A stretch of DNA of 64,000 nt, taken from Telopea speciosissima (taxonomy: Eukaryota > Streptophyta > Magnoliopsida > Proteales > Proteaceae). Every line of letters starts with the position of its first letter. The stretch's first letter is position 1. Location of the stretch: assembly GCF_018873765.1 (NCBI RefSeq), contig NW_025317420.1, forward strand, positions 61,913 through 125,912, in the 5' to 3' direction. The notes beneath the pieces are model-generated. The model saw only the letters and a program-made list of their open reading frames with translations. It was not told where the DNA came from and searched no databases. Shown here one piece after another: positions 11,928 through 24,261 of this stretch. A program made the position numbers and the translations under genes.

Positions 11928-12371
11928 ATAACAGTCCTGGATATTATGATCTGCTCACCAAATGCCAGGAGTATTGGCAAGCTTCGGGAGCAATAGAACT
12001 AGTCACAGATTAGGAATCGATTTCAGTTACTAAACCCTGCAAAATATGGTTATTGTTACTATTTAGAATCGGTTTTAGTTCCTAAACCCTGCAAAGTTGG
12101 CAAACTTGGTTTACAAAATAGGGATGGGGACCTCAGGTTTACAAAATCAGGAGGGGGAGGGAGAGTGAGAGGGCCAGCGAGAGGCTACTGGGAGGAGGAC
12201 AACTGAAGACCCTAAAATCAGGAGTAGCTGGCAAGGGTTTTCTCAAGCGCACACACACAGAGAGATGAGTTCGTACCTTCAACAATGGAAATGGGGCCGA
12301 ATTGCAAGAGTGAGTTGAGGTTTCTTTGGGTGAGGGAAGAGCTTTCAATCACAGAGAGAACATGGAATTTA
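11928..12371. other. Flank of the gypsy element; no gene
   Basis: Bases 11928-11953 match 15375-15400 in the APO3-like pseudogene at 25 of 26 positions; similarity stops there. The rest has short repeats of an 'atcggttttagtt/cctaaaccctgcaaa' motif (12010-12100) and a purine-rich patch. I see no gene. Confidence 0.5.
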
Positions 12372-12706
12372 GCTCGTCTCCAAGGAGCCAAGCACGCCCA
12401 AGGTGCTACCAGCCGTTGAGCTGTGCCGCACACATCCCTAGGCATGTGCAAAATGTATACGGCACAGCTCAGGTGCTAGATGCCCCCTGGCAGCACCCTG
12501 GGCTCACGCCTCCCTGGAGACAATCCTGACGAGTCGTATTTAGATCGTCTCCAGGGAGCCAAGCGCACCCAGGGTGCTACTAGTCATTAGACAGTGCTGC
12601 ACACATCCCTAGGCGTGCGCTAAGCTGTGTGAGGCATAGTTCAACCGTTGGATGCCCCCTGGCAGCATCCTGGGCACAGGGCTCCCTAGAGACGATCTTG
12701 ATCCAA
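12372..12706. repeat. Tandem pair of hairpin-forming repeats (~165 bp each)
   Basis: Two diverged units, about 12372-12535 and 12540-12706, begin with TCGTCTCC(A)(A/G)GGAGCC and end with its inverse (GGCTCCCTAGAGACGAT in unit 2), so each can fold into one long imperfect stem. Unit 1 also has a perfect inner inverted repeat GAGCTGTGCCG...CGGCACAGCTC. This looks like a duplicated fold-back MITE or a small-RNA-type hairpin locus; no protein is encoded. Confidence 0.7.
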
Positions 12707-13756
12707 ACGAGTCTCATGGTTATTGTGCCTAGACATAGGATAGCATAAAATTACCTTTTAATCCCTAGTGAAGTAAAAATTCTCATTTTTGTCAAATGCT
12801 CCAGTACGCAGTCTCATTGCCCTTGCATTGGTGCACGCACTACACGACCAAAAAACAAGTTCTTGTCCTGACAAAAAATTAAGGGAGAGGGTTTCCTGAA
12901 CAAGTATCATAGTCTTCATAGAGGAATGCATCAATGCGGTACGATAAAAAGATAGCATATATTGGAGGGCAATGAGGTCATTTCATATGAGAAGAAAAAT
13001 GAGACATAAAGATGCTATTGTATCATAAAGCATTATATCCACATATGAATGATGTGACTCCACAATCTTTATTTGCAATCAAATTTTTTAATGAGGGAGA
13101 GAGAGAGAGGCCTTCGTTAAGGCAGAAAGGGTTCTCTTGTGCAAAATATGTTAGGAAGCTTAGGTAGAACTCATCCTCAAAAGCTAGCTGTTAAGGACAG
13201 GGTGTCCAATTACCTATAAGTCTTCACATTAAACTATTCACTTGGACTCGGACCAAAAGGCAAACCTATAATAGGATACTTTTGTAATCATGACCCAAAA
13301 AAAACATATGAATGATGCCATGTAGGTCACAGAACGCATATCTAGGTTTGACACATCACAGAACCAAAAAATCGTCATTTTGTATCAGAACAAAAAACAA
13401 AGAAAATGATAACTTGTAAGACAGTTGCTCCTGCGTTTAGCAGGGTCAAATATATGCAACTTTACCGCTATTTCCAAAGAGGTTGTTTCCAAGACTTGAA
13501 CCCGTGACCAAGCATTCAACAAGTGAGTATTTGATTAACGTGCCAAGCATGACCTTCTTAGGTAAGTATATAGAGGTTTGTATATACATCTAGGGAAAAG
13601 GCTCTCTAGGCCTAAGGCATATAGCCATATACTATGACCCCTTACATATATTATTCTATTTTTTTCAAAAAAGAAAAATAATGAATAAAAAATTAAATGT
13701 AAGGTGTAGAGGCAATAGAGTACCCTACTTGCTCAGAAAACCCTCTCACTAATAAT
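12707..13756. other. Gene-free, AT-rich
   Basis: I see no supported gene. It contains a GA-rich patch (13091-13110) and scattered poly-A runs. Confidence 0.5.
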
Positions 13757-13951
13757 AAATAGGGAAAGAGAAAGCTACCTGGTTGCATGTAAAGCACGGC
13801 CCCTACACCCAGACACAAGGCCACACAAAATGATCACTGCATCCTCAAGAATTTTTGTTTTTCTATGGGGGTGTGGCAGTCATTTTGCATGGCTTTGTGT
13901 CTAGGCACAGGGGCACATGTCGCAAGCGACCAAGTAGCATTTTTTCTCCCT
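13757..13951. repeat. Fold-back element (MITE-like)
   Basis: The left arm (GGGAAAGAGAAAGCTACC... CCAGACACAAGGCCA) is the imperfect inverse of the right arm (TGGCTTTGTGTCTAGGCAC... GTAGCATTTTTTCTCCC), meeting near 13850. One related arm occurs at about 31719-31800. I could not define a clear target duplication. Confidence 0.6.
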
Positions 13952-14612
13952 AATAAAAAAAAAAAATCAACTTGAAGAGGGCAGACCTAGGAGCAATGGT
14001 AAGGTTGCTTCATTACGAATAAGTGGTCACGAGTTTGAGTCAGAAAACAACCTCTCTACGAAGCGGGGGTAAAGCTACCTACGTACATGGAGCCTCATGC
14101 ACTAGGTACGCTCTTAAAAAATTCAACTTGAAGAGTGATTCATTCGTTCCCCTTTATTTATACTCATACAAAAAACAATGATGGTACTACTAAGATGAAA
14201 TAACACAATATTTTTCCATATTTTTTGGTAAAAAAATAATACACACTATCACATTTTAAGATATGACAAATACTTCTGCTACATGAGGCTAATTTTAAGA
14301 TTAGGGCCATAGCAAAGGCACTAGGCACATAGCTTTCCTACATGGATGCTATACATGCCATTTGATAGTTCAACTGGTGCACAAATTTGATACCCAGTGG
14401 GTGCCACCCTCCCTTACTCATGTTCTAGTCCAAGCTCGCCAACCCTTGTTCAGAGGCTGCACTTTTCAATGGCTTATTTAAGGCTAAACAAATAATGGAA
14501 ATTGACAAAGGAAATATATTACCTTTGTGGCACTATACATTTGTACATAATATGTTATACAAGGAGCATAAACTTCAGCTATCTTCAATTTTATGCAGCT
14601 AAACGAGCTTCA
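13952..14612. other. Gene-free, AT-rich; 3' flank of the APO3-like pseudogene
   Basis: No supported gene or repeat family. It would contain the 3' UTR of the pseudogene on the minus strand. Confidence 0.45.
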
Positions 14613-15429
14613 TCAAAGGTCGAAAACCACAATGTCGAGTCTCATCATGGGCTTGTACTTATCTGGGACTTCTGCACCTGCATGCATGCACATTTCTACA
14701 ATAGCCGGAGCCTTACCATAGAATTGCTTCAGCAAACCTATCAATGGGGGTCCCTTTGGGTCCTGCACATGCCATACATAATTTGGTGGGACAACTTCAT
14801 CTGTAGTTGCAGCCTGCCAACCATGTTTCCTATCTCTCCACTGGTGCTTAAATGCACCACAAAGCTTTGCATTGTGCCCCCATGGTCCAACATGAACCTC
14901 AGAGCAATACCCACATGCTTTCACTGAATATTTCCTCATCAACTTCCTCACACCTCATCTCACCTTCTCGTACGCATCGAGAGTCTCCTATGCAATTTTT
15001 GAAACATTAGATGCTGCAGGAGGTGAAAAACGCATAACATGATCCTCAAATGTATCAAGTTCCATGAGTGAGTAAGAGTCTCCAGATTGACATGGTTTTG
15101 GCTCCTCAACAAATCCACCTCGGTCGATCACTTTCTTCCCAGACATTCTAATGGGTTCGGTTCTTCTGCGTGAAGGGTATCCTGGTAAATCCACCCCTGC
15201 TTGGATGCACCACTCCACAACAGTCGGAATCCTGTCATAGTCAAACCTTATCTCATGCTTTATTCTCTAACCAAAAGGGTCATAAAGGTGGTATGATTCA
15301 ACAGGGAGAAGAACATCATTGATAGAACCTTTGACCCATGAGTGGAAACTTTTGCGTTTTTGGCTATCTGGGCCATAGCAGTCCTGGATATTATGATCTG
15401 TCTGGCCCACGTGGACTTCAGAGCAGTCA
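14613..15429 (-). pseudogene. APO3: APO3-like pseudogene, second recognisable exon
   Basis: It carries both APO repeats and the C-terminal segment ending MMRLDIVVFDL. It begins after acceptor TTTGCAG (15431-15430) and is interrupted by three in-frame stops. Confidence 0.85.
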
Positions 15430-15647
15430 CTGCAAAGAGAAAATATAATACATTAGGAATGTGTAGGGGTGGAAACACACGGCCAAGCCTGCATTTGGGT
15501 GGGAGTGGGCTAGAGTCTTCAAAACAAACCCATCAGGCCTGGATTGAACATAGTGAAAGCCTGGTGAAACTAGAGTTGGGCTTGGGCTACAGATATACTT
15601 ACCCGCCCTGCCCAATTTTGACATATGTATAATAGAGTACTTGTAAT

Positions 15648-15733
<86 letters not shown>
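15648..15733. repeat. (CA)n(TA)n microsatellite
   Basis: A compound dinucleotide run within the intron of the APO3-like pseudogene: (CA) then more than 60 bp of (TA). Confidence 0.97.
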
Positions 15734-15738
<5 letters not shown>

Positions 15739-16247
15739 TGGTAAACTTGTAATACATATTAGACATTAATACATATTAGACATACATAGAAGATTATATA
15801 GATATGTACAAATTCAATGATCTCCACTATTTAAGTGCATATATAATACAAATTATTTTCTTTTGGGTAGAAAAAGAAATGCTTTTGTTTTCAGTATGGC
15901 TTAAGCCTTTTCACTTAATATATAAACAGGCTACCATACTGAGCCAAAGTTGATTTGCATCATAAAATGTTTGTACAAATACATATAAATATATCATCAC
16001 TGAAGAAATCACAAGAAGGGATCTGCCTGCACTCTAGCTGACATAGGCAGATATGGGCTAAACTACAGGCCAGGGGGCATAAGGCCCTTAGACCTATGCT
16101 ACATCTAGCCTCAACCGGCCTGATCAAACAAATTCCACCCCTCTCCTCCCAGATTTGTGGAATCAAGGGTTGACTAGCTAAATAATTATGGAAAATATGA
16201 ATTAGCAGAAACAATGTGGCAATTACTACAAAACAAATACTAGTTAC

Positions 16248-16614
16248 CTGCAACCATAGATAGGAACAACATGTAAAAGCTACCCCAGTCCCCTTATCAA
16301 AATTTTCCAGGCCTCCAATACATCATAAGCAACATGAATCAGATCAGGCATAATTATTCCATTTTTTTAGGCTCAAGAGGCTTCTCTTTTCCCATTTCAG
16401 CGATTTTTTTGCCAGCCCTTGCTGTCTGCTGGATCTTTTTGAGTGGGATTGGATAAGGCTTTTTCTTGTTCTTTGGCAGTATGGATGGAAGATCAACATT
16501 CTGTGGGTACACTTCCTGTTTCTTGACCACCAGATCTGGTCTGAGCCCCTCACTAACACAAAGGAAGGTTCTTGATGTTGTGAGGACATTGGGATGATGC
16601 CATTGATGCCTACA
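16248..16614 (-). pseudogene. APO3: APO3-like pseudogene, first recognisable exon
   Basis: It holds the conserved PQNVDLP segment and the stretch leading to the first motif (HVVPIYGC), ends at donor CAG/GTAACT (16248/16247), and has a frameshift near 16370 and one stop. Confidence 0.75.
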
Positions 16615-17845
16615 CTGGTAGCAAAGTAAAAAAGCAGGAATTAGAATCCAGACCACAGATAGAGAAGCTCTAGAAGAAACCATCACCTTACAGAATCCTG
16701 ACCAAAGCTGACAATAGTAACTGGAGGGTGACAGAAGACCTGCATGCTTGCATTAACATACAATCAATAACATCCTTAACAAGCTTATGATGCCAAAACA
16801 AAAGTTTTTAAATATAAATAAAAATCATACCAAAGAGACCCTTTATTAAGTAGACAAACAATAGCCCCAATCCTGTGCATGGTCCAAAAGTTTAGTTTAG
16901 ACCAGTGTCTACGGAATGTTGCCAAAATGATATCTCTTTCAATATAAGTCCAATTGAACTGATTCTAGTTTCATTGGAAAGATAACTTCAAGATTTACAA
17001 CTATGCTAGAAATAGACTTCCTCTAATTCGGCCTGAAACATGCTAAAAAATTGATCCAAAGTCAGATGAACTGAAAACGTCACGAGTTGATGTCGCTCGC
17101 CACTCAAAAGGCCCGACTCGACAATGAGGCACCTTCCCTCAAATGTAGCTCATTGTCTAGGTACCCCTTGGAGTATCAAACAAAATCTTTTGGTTGTTGA
17201 GCATTTCAGACATCAAACTCGACATTAGGACACTTTGGGTCGACATCTAGGCATTGCTGACCGACAGTGGCTCGTTGACAATTATGGATAATTACACACT
17301 TCTATTCAAAAGGCCATATCTATTTCGCTCAACCTCCAATTGACCCAATTCTATTTTCTGTGTAAAGAGTATTCAAAGGAATACATTTCTTATGAAACCA
17401 CCTTCAACTGAAGAACAATGCATGGACCTCAAAACTGGCCTTGTAGCTGATTGATGTGCAGAACACTGCCTTCCTAAAACACAATAGACCATGTAGGATG
17501 TTTTTGCTATAACTTCCAAATCTCATGTCAGATTGATCCGAAATTTGAATGGTTGGAAAGATGACTCAAATGAATTTCTTTCTCATGTTTTAATCTTCCA
17601 TAAAAACCAACTAAAGGTTACCCCAAAATCCCCATGAAGTTACCGCTACAACATAAACATATAGTCTTCCTTGCATAACTTCATTTTTCAACTTTGGCAA
17701 CACTTCCTGACCTTCGGCAACAACTCCTCATGCACACTAGGACTAGTGCCTGCATCCTCATCAAGCTAACCACAACATCAATATGCCTGCGAGCCTCTCT
17801 ACTCTGCCCTACTCTAATCTTCCACACATGTCATTTACCAATGAC
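16615..17845. other. Gene-free; part of a degenerate dispersed repeat
   Basis: About 17630-17840 is similar to 61375-61540 (shared 'gaagttac.gct.caa.ataaacat' and 'cttcggcaaca' blocks). No coding sequence recognised. Confidence 0.45.
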
Positions 17846-17959
17846 CATAGTTGTTACTACATCTAGGCGACCTAAGGCGTTGGAGTGGGTAAAAATTCAA
17901 GATGACCAAGGAATCCAAGACGCTTGCCTAGGCGCCTAGGCGAGGCCTTGAAAACTAAG
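17846..17959. mobile_element. Short hAT-type MITE with CCTAGGCG words
   Basis: It is 114 bp, bounded by a perfect 8-bp target duplication CCAATGAC (17838-17845 and 17960-17967). Ends are CATAGTTGTTACTAC and, inverted, CTTAGTTTTCAAGGC. The interior is built from CCTAGGCG-type palindromic words. The 8-bp duplication and end sequence match the hAT group at 46167-51207. Confidence 0.8.
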
Positions 17960-20900
17960 CCAATGACCTTTTACAACAACCCCAAAACCACTTTGTGAGT
18001 GTGTTGACTATTTGACCATGTTGACAACAATGATAACATCAATAGCCAAAGCTCCAACACCCTTTAATCACATTCTAGGGACAATTTAGAGCATTTTGCA
18101 AAAACTGGGGGCAAAATAGACTTATAATGACTAAGTTATGGCCACTTGACCTGAAACATCTAATTAGGGCAAAGGGGGAATGACCAAGATCTTTTAGAAT
18201 GGAATCTAGGACCATAGGGGTGCATGGCAGTCCAGCGGGTCATTTATGGAGAGTCCAATCTTTGCTCCAGAATGCAGATGGATTAAGGTTCGATCGATTG
18301 CGTGACGGAGAGAACAAGGCACAGGATGAATAACAAGCCAAAAATAGAAATCCTTGATGTGCACACAGTATACGTGTGATACATCGGATCATGATTTGAT
18401 TTATTGTGGCGCTGCGTACATATAATCTCTATCAGCGACGAATCAGAGCTTGCTTGGGAGCAGTTTTTCTATTGTGACTAATGCGCAATGCGCTTTCCAA
18501 TCAAGCTCGTTGAAAGTGGATCTGAGCTCTTGAATTTTGATCCAATGGTTCTCATAACTTTGGAACTGATTAACATCATGTCATTTTGTGTCTCAGGGTT
18601 TTGTAACCCAAGAACAGCTCATTTGAGGCCGCCTATGCCATTATCCGTTGAACACAAGACACGCATCAAATGCCTTAGTCATGAGACAAGATGCATTGAT
18701 TGTGGCTCATGGCTAGGCACCCACAAGCGGGGACCTCTACAGTCATGCTGCCACCGTACGTGGAAGCCTGCCCCTTGTGTGTTGCATGCACACTAGCCCT
18801 GGGTGGCCGGCTATACTGCGTGGTCCCATGGCTTTGCATGCTTGGCCTGGCTGGCTTGGCTGCGCTAGCAGTGCTGCCACGTGGCTCTGCTACATCGTCT
18901 TGCTATTGCCACTTCAGCAACTACGCTGACATCATTAGAGGGCCCCATATAATTAGTTGTCCAATGACACCACTCACTTTGGCATTTTGTTGAGCACCTT
19001 GGGATTCTGGAGTGATTGTACAAAAAACGATCATAACTGGCTTTAGATGTAGAAATGGAAGCTAAATGGAGCAGTTCATAAACAGATGCAAGACTAGCGA
19101 CCGACCTTGTTCAACATTTTTCTATATGTACAGATTGTATGTGAACTTTTGAAGATGTAAATTTATTTATGCAGGAGGTATCTACATACCACCCAAGTAT
19201 ATTGCATCTCCCACGCCAAACCAACTGGCGCACGATAGAAAATGCTTGACAATTCATATACAAGGCCCACATGGTCAAAGAAAAGTGAGAGTGTCAGATA
19301 CTGTCAGGGAGGAGAGAGAGTATGAGAGGGCATGTACTAGCAACAATGTGCACCACATTTCCCCTTTATTTATACTCTTAGAGCTAGGACTAGTTCTTGC
19401 TATCGTAATTGGCTAGGAGAACTGCTATGTATGGACATCATTGCAAATTAACAGTAACTGAGTAATAAGTATTAGTATCCCAAAGAAAAAGACCGAGCCT
19501 TCACTAATATATAGTGTGAATCCAGCTAGTGCTCTGAGCAAATTCAAGCAGAAAACTAAGGAAATTAAATTTAACAGAGAAAGCATAAAACGCAACCAAA
19601 AAAAATAAGAAAAATACTAAAATTACAAAACTAATCTATTCGTTGAATGTGTCTGTTTCTGTGTTGTTGTTCGCTCCACTCCAAGCCTGGTGGTGAGGGA
19701 GAGAGAAAAGATAGGGAGACAGAGACCATCTGCAATTGTAAGCATTAAAGGTTTGAATATAAATTCAAAAGAAAGAAAGAAAGCTTAGTTTAGTATACAG
19801 AGATTCTTAAAAATAAAAGTGAGTAATAATAGTATAACAATAATCTTAAGAAATACCTGAAGCTGCTTTGTAGGATGTATTGTCTTCGACAGTAAATATG
19901 AGATAACTAATGATTAAAATGCGTGCGAGTCAGATAGATAGAAATGGCGTTTCTAAATGGAATGAGAACGGAGAAAGAGGGTAGGGTTTGTGCGAAGAAG
20001 AGTGGAGGAGATAGAGACTGAGAAGAGGAAAGCACGTGTGAGCCCTTTGTCCGGAAAAAATCCAGAGAGAGAGAGACAAACACAACTCGAGACTAAAGGT
20101 ACCGTTTGATAACACTTCTGCTGTTTCTGTGTTGAGAAATAGCAAAAAACAGTCTTTTTCCATTTTTATGTTGAGAAACCGTTTTTGGGGGTGTGGAATA
20201 ACGTTTGGTAAACCTGTTCCGGAAACGTTTCCAGAACACATTTGAAACACCAATGGCATTTGATAAAACCTGTTTCTGGAAATAGATTCTTATGCTGTTA
20301 CCAATAATTATAGAATTGCCATTTATACTATAACCCCACTACTTATGTAATTGACATTACATTTCATTAGATTAGAAATCAAAATCATATTTTAGTCCAT
20401 TACAATCAATATTTCTTAAATTTAATAATGAAAATATCTTTACGAAATGATGTAATTTAACTAATAAAAATATCCACGTGATTAAAAGTTTTACAGTCCA
20501 ATTGTCAAATTGTAAACATCAGTATGTTCTACTAAAAGAGTTTGCAAAGCAACATGCCCAGATGGGGTTCTAATTTCCTCCTTTGCTCAAGTCAAGCTTC
20601 TGCATATCATCAAGGATATCTCTAAATATTCTTGTCTTTTACTCAAAGTCTTGAATTGCTTCTTTTAACAATCTTTTTTTGTCCTCCTCGCCTTGGATTG
20701 CTCAGCGTATATATCCCTTCACATAATCAGATGAAGGCTGGAGTCCCATTGAAATCAAGTTAAAAAGAACAAAATCAGAATCCAAATCAATCCCGGTCAT
20801 CGGTCTAGATCAGTCAAGAATAAGCCAGAATTGGCCAAAATGTGCCCTAGCCCTAGAAATCCAATACAGAACAACCAATTTGGATAGGCCAGAATCACGA

Positions 20901-22045
20901 TCAGATTCGGCCAATCCAATCCCGATTCTTATAACACTGGTTGAAATGTTCTAAGTATATCAGCTTTGCACACCTTACAACTCCAGACATGGAATTTCAA
21001 ATTTTAATTTACTTACAATGATTTTGGCAATTCCACAATTAAGAGTATTCGTAGGCCAACTCATTAAGCCTGAACTAAAATGATATTAGGCCCATGATCA
21101 GGTTGGGATCATCCTGAAATCTATAGTGCAAGCCCCATTTCAGCCCATGTACACACCCCTAGTGTCGATCTTTGTGGGTGCCATGGTCTCAAATACCACA
21201 AAAAACAAAATCTCACTTGTATTTCGAATATAAAATGGATCACAGTTGCAGTGGTAATGCACACCATAAGATGTTAAAAGAGCCCAAAAGAAGGGGTCCC
21301 TCATGGCATAATACAAATCTGAGTAGACAGTTGGGAAGAACAAAAATGTGATTAAACAAGATAAGAACCCTAAGACTTTTATATAGCTTCAGCACACATG
21401 GAAAATCAGAGAAAAAGTTACAGTTTCAGAAATGTTATGCTGGATTAAACCTACTTTAATCTGTTCATGTAACCCTCACTTCCTTTCAATTTCAAGAGGG
21501 AAAAAAAATCAATTTTCTCTGGCTATCACATCTAATTCTCTCAGCAAATTAAACAATCCATTCCTACCTTTTTAATTCCACATTCTATGACCAAACAACC
21601 TGTCGATCACACTCAAGTTAGCTGATCACAGATCAGTCTGACAAGAGCTAGGAAGGTTAAGCTTATTTAAAGCTTTATCAATGAGCTATTCCAGCATCAT
21701 AGATCCAAGTTAGAGACTGTTAAACAGTGAACTAGACTTTAAAATAGAAAAACTTGATATGAATAGAATATGGATCTAGAGAGAGAAATTCAATAATTCT
21801 AAAAATAATTGTCTGTTGAACTAAACATAGAATTCAAGTTGAAATTTCAGAACTATCAATAAAATTAAACCACAAGAAGCCTATACTAAACTAGATGGTG
21901 TGATGGGATGATTATGGATAAATTATAACAACAAAAGAATATGGAAATTAAACCGAAACTATATCAGATTATAAGAAAAGTAGATAATAAACTAAACTAC
22001 CATATTTCAGAGCAAAATGGTGACTAATAAGACAGGTGTGATTTG
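17960..22045. other. Gene-free stretch
   Basis: No gene is supported. A segment at about 20100-20330 has repeated 'cgtttggtaaa/gaaacgttt' words, and 20745-20950 has GATTCGGCCAATCC-type words; both resemble MITEs but I could not fix their ends. Short open frames such as 18488-18796 have no recognisable similarity. Confidence 0.45.
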
Positions 22046-22207
22046 TGCACTTTCTTGAATACTGGCTTGATCAATGTGATCATAGCCCAGCCTTTATTTA
22101 TAATATTGAAATCATATGACAAAAATATAACTAAGCAATCTGGGGCTAAAACCCACATACAAGAATACCCCCATGGATAGATTTACCCTTGGACCCATAT
22201 TACAACA
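22046..22207 (-). repeat. 3' LTR of truncated copia element
   Basis: Read on the minus strand it starts TGTTGTAATATGGGTCCAAG and is the same family as the LTRs of copia 1 (44258-44417, 56431-56595). The polypurine tract GAGGGGGAG lies just upstream. The distal end near 22046 is approximate. Confidence 0.85.
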
Positions 22208-24261
22208 CTCCCCCTCAAGTTGATGCATACTTATCAAACATGCCCAACTTGCTAACAGTAGGAAAGAACAATTTTGTACTGATTCCTTTGGTAAGGATAT
22301 CAGCCAACTATTTACTAGACTGAATAAATGGAATACAAATAATTCCTTGTTCCAGCTTCTCTTTGATGAAGTGCTGGTCAATCTCAACATGTTTGGTCCG
22401 ATCATGTTGGACTGGGGTGTGACCAATGTTGATTGCTGACTTGCTGTCATAGTAGAGTCGCATAGGAAGATTAGCACTCATCCCCAAGTCTTGAAGAAGC
22501 TCCTTAAGCTAAAGAAGCTGATAAATACTCTATGCCATAGCTCAGAATTCAGCTTCAACACTAGATCGAGCCACAACAACTTATTTTTTGCTTCTCCAAG
22601 TAGTTAGGTTACCTCCAACAAATGTGCAATATCCAGATGTGGACTTCCTATCATCAGGAGTTCTGGCCCAATCTGCATCAGTGTATGCTTCTATCCGGAG
22701 ATGGCCGTGTGGAGAGAACAATACTCCTTTCCCCAGAGCTGACTTGAGGTAACGGAGATTTCTGTGTGTTGCTTCCAAGTGAGAAGAGTGAGGATCATGC
22801 ATGTATTGGCTGATAAGGTTTACAACAGATGTGATGTCTGACCGGGTATGTGAGAGGTAAATCAATCGACCCACTAACCTCTGATAGTTTCCTTTGTCCA
22901 TTGGCTCACCTTCCTTACTCTTCAAATGTGTATTGGGCTCCAGAGGGGTATCTGTTGGTTTATACCCAAGCATCCCTGTCTCTTTCAATAAATCCAAGGT
23001 ATATTTCCTTTGAGAGAGAGATACGCTCTTAGCTGAATAAGCAACCTCAATCCCTAGGAAGTACCTCAATTTGCCCAAATCCTTGACTTCAAACTCTGTG
23101 CCCAAATAAGCTTTTAACTTCTGAATCTCATGTGCATCACTGCTTGTAATTACTATGTCATCAACATAGACAATCAAAAGGGTAACTTGCTGTCCCACTC
23201 TCTTAACAAACAATGTGTGGTCTACATTACTTTTCTTATACCCATCTGCGATAATAGCCTTGTGGAATCGGCCAAACCAAGCCCTTGGGGACTACTTCAG
23301 ACCATACAGGGCCTTCTTTAACTTGCACACTTTCCCCCGAGTCTCTAAAGAGGTAAAACCCGAGGGTACCTCCATGTAGACATCTTCTTCCAAGTCTTCA
23401 TGTAGGAAGGCATTCTTCACATCGAGTTGTTGAAGTTCCCATCCTTGATGTACAGCACAAGAAATGATGATCTGTACAGTATTCATCTTTGCTCAATTCC
23501 TTGGGTTTGAGTGAACCCCGGCAACTAATCTCACCTTGTATCTATCCACAGAACCATCAGCCTTGTGCTTCACAACAAACACCCATTTACAACCAACAGG
23601 TCTCTTCCCATGTGGAGAACTTACCAAATCCCAGGTCTGATTTTTCGTAAGGGCAAGCATTTCTTCATTCATTACCTCCTTCCATTTTGGTTCAGCTATT
23701 GCTTCCTGCCAAGTGTTAGGTATAGAAACAGAGGACAAAGAGGATATGAAAGCATGAAAGGCAGGAGTCAGAGAGTTGTAGGAAACAAAGTTTGAGATAG
23801 GATGTTGAGTGCAACTTCTTTTTTGTTTGCGAACAGCAATGGGTAAATCAAGACTAGGATCAAGAGGGGGCTTACCCGAAGTATGACTAGGAGCAAGATT
23901 TGGAGTAGGAACAGATGCCAATTGCATAGGTGGTGCAGCAGTGGTGGTTTCTTTCTCTTTGTACCAAGGACCATCTATAGGAAAATCAGTTCCTCGAGTG
24001 TATTTCTGTTTCGCAAGTCTCTCCCCCTGCACGTGTTGCTCAATCTGTCCCACTTCTTATTCTTGACTTGTAACTCCATCCTCTAGTTCAATAGAAACAT
24101 CTCCAATGATTGGTATCTCAACATCTAAAGGAGCAATCAGCGGGACCTCTTCATTACTTTGAGTCTCCCCCTGCAGAGGTACCGACGGTAGAAAGTAAGT
24201 CTCCGACTCCTGAAAGACAACATCCATGGTGACCAACACCTTTCTAGTAGGAGGATGGTAG
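22208..24261 (-). pseudogene. copia pol fragment (RT and RNase H), 5'-truncated
   Basis: On the minus strand it encodes the copia RT N-terminus ([31 protein letters not shown]), the catalytic IVYVDDIVIT near 23160, and RNase H ([19 protein letters not shown]). It ends with the LTR. Similarity to copia 1 begins abruptly at 24261 next to a T14 run, so gag, protease and integrase are missing. Several stops and shifts are present (e.g. near 23490 and 24057). No second LTR was found. Confidence 0.9.

Larger units (their letters stand above)
14613..16614 (-). pseudogene. APO3: APO3-like (Accumulation of Photosystem One family) pseudogene
   Basis: APO proteins are plant organelle proteins with two repeated Cys/His motifs that bind RNA and help intron splicing. 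Two exons are recognisable on the minus strand: 16614-16248 (YPQNVDLPSILPKNKKKPYP, then KKIQQTARAGKK) and 15429-14613 with both motifs (CSEVHVGQTDHNIQDC and CGYCSEVHVGPWGHNAKLC). The 818-bp intron has GT-AG ends and a TA-repeat. Defects: a one-base shift in a run of A near 16370, an in-frame TAG in exon 1 (~16289), TAG at 15267-15269, TAG at 14988-14990 and TGA at 14955-14957. The upstream exon boundary at 16614 (acceptor CTACCAG) is tentative and the transit-peptide exon was not found. The assignment to APO3 rather than another member is by remembered similarity. Confidence 0.85.

Noticed and set aside
18488..18993. Overlapping ORFs of about 100 residues
   Set aside because: No recognisable similarity, no conserved partner copy, no promoter context; length expected by chance in a GC-richer patch.
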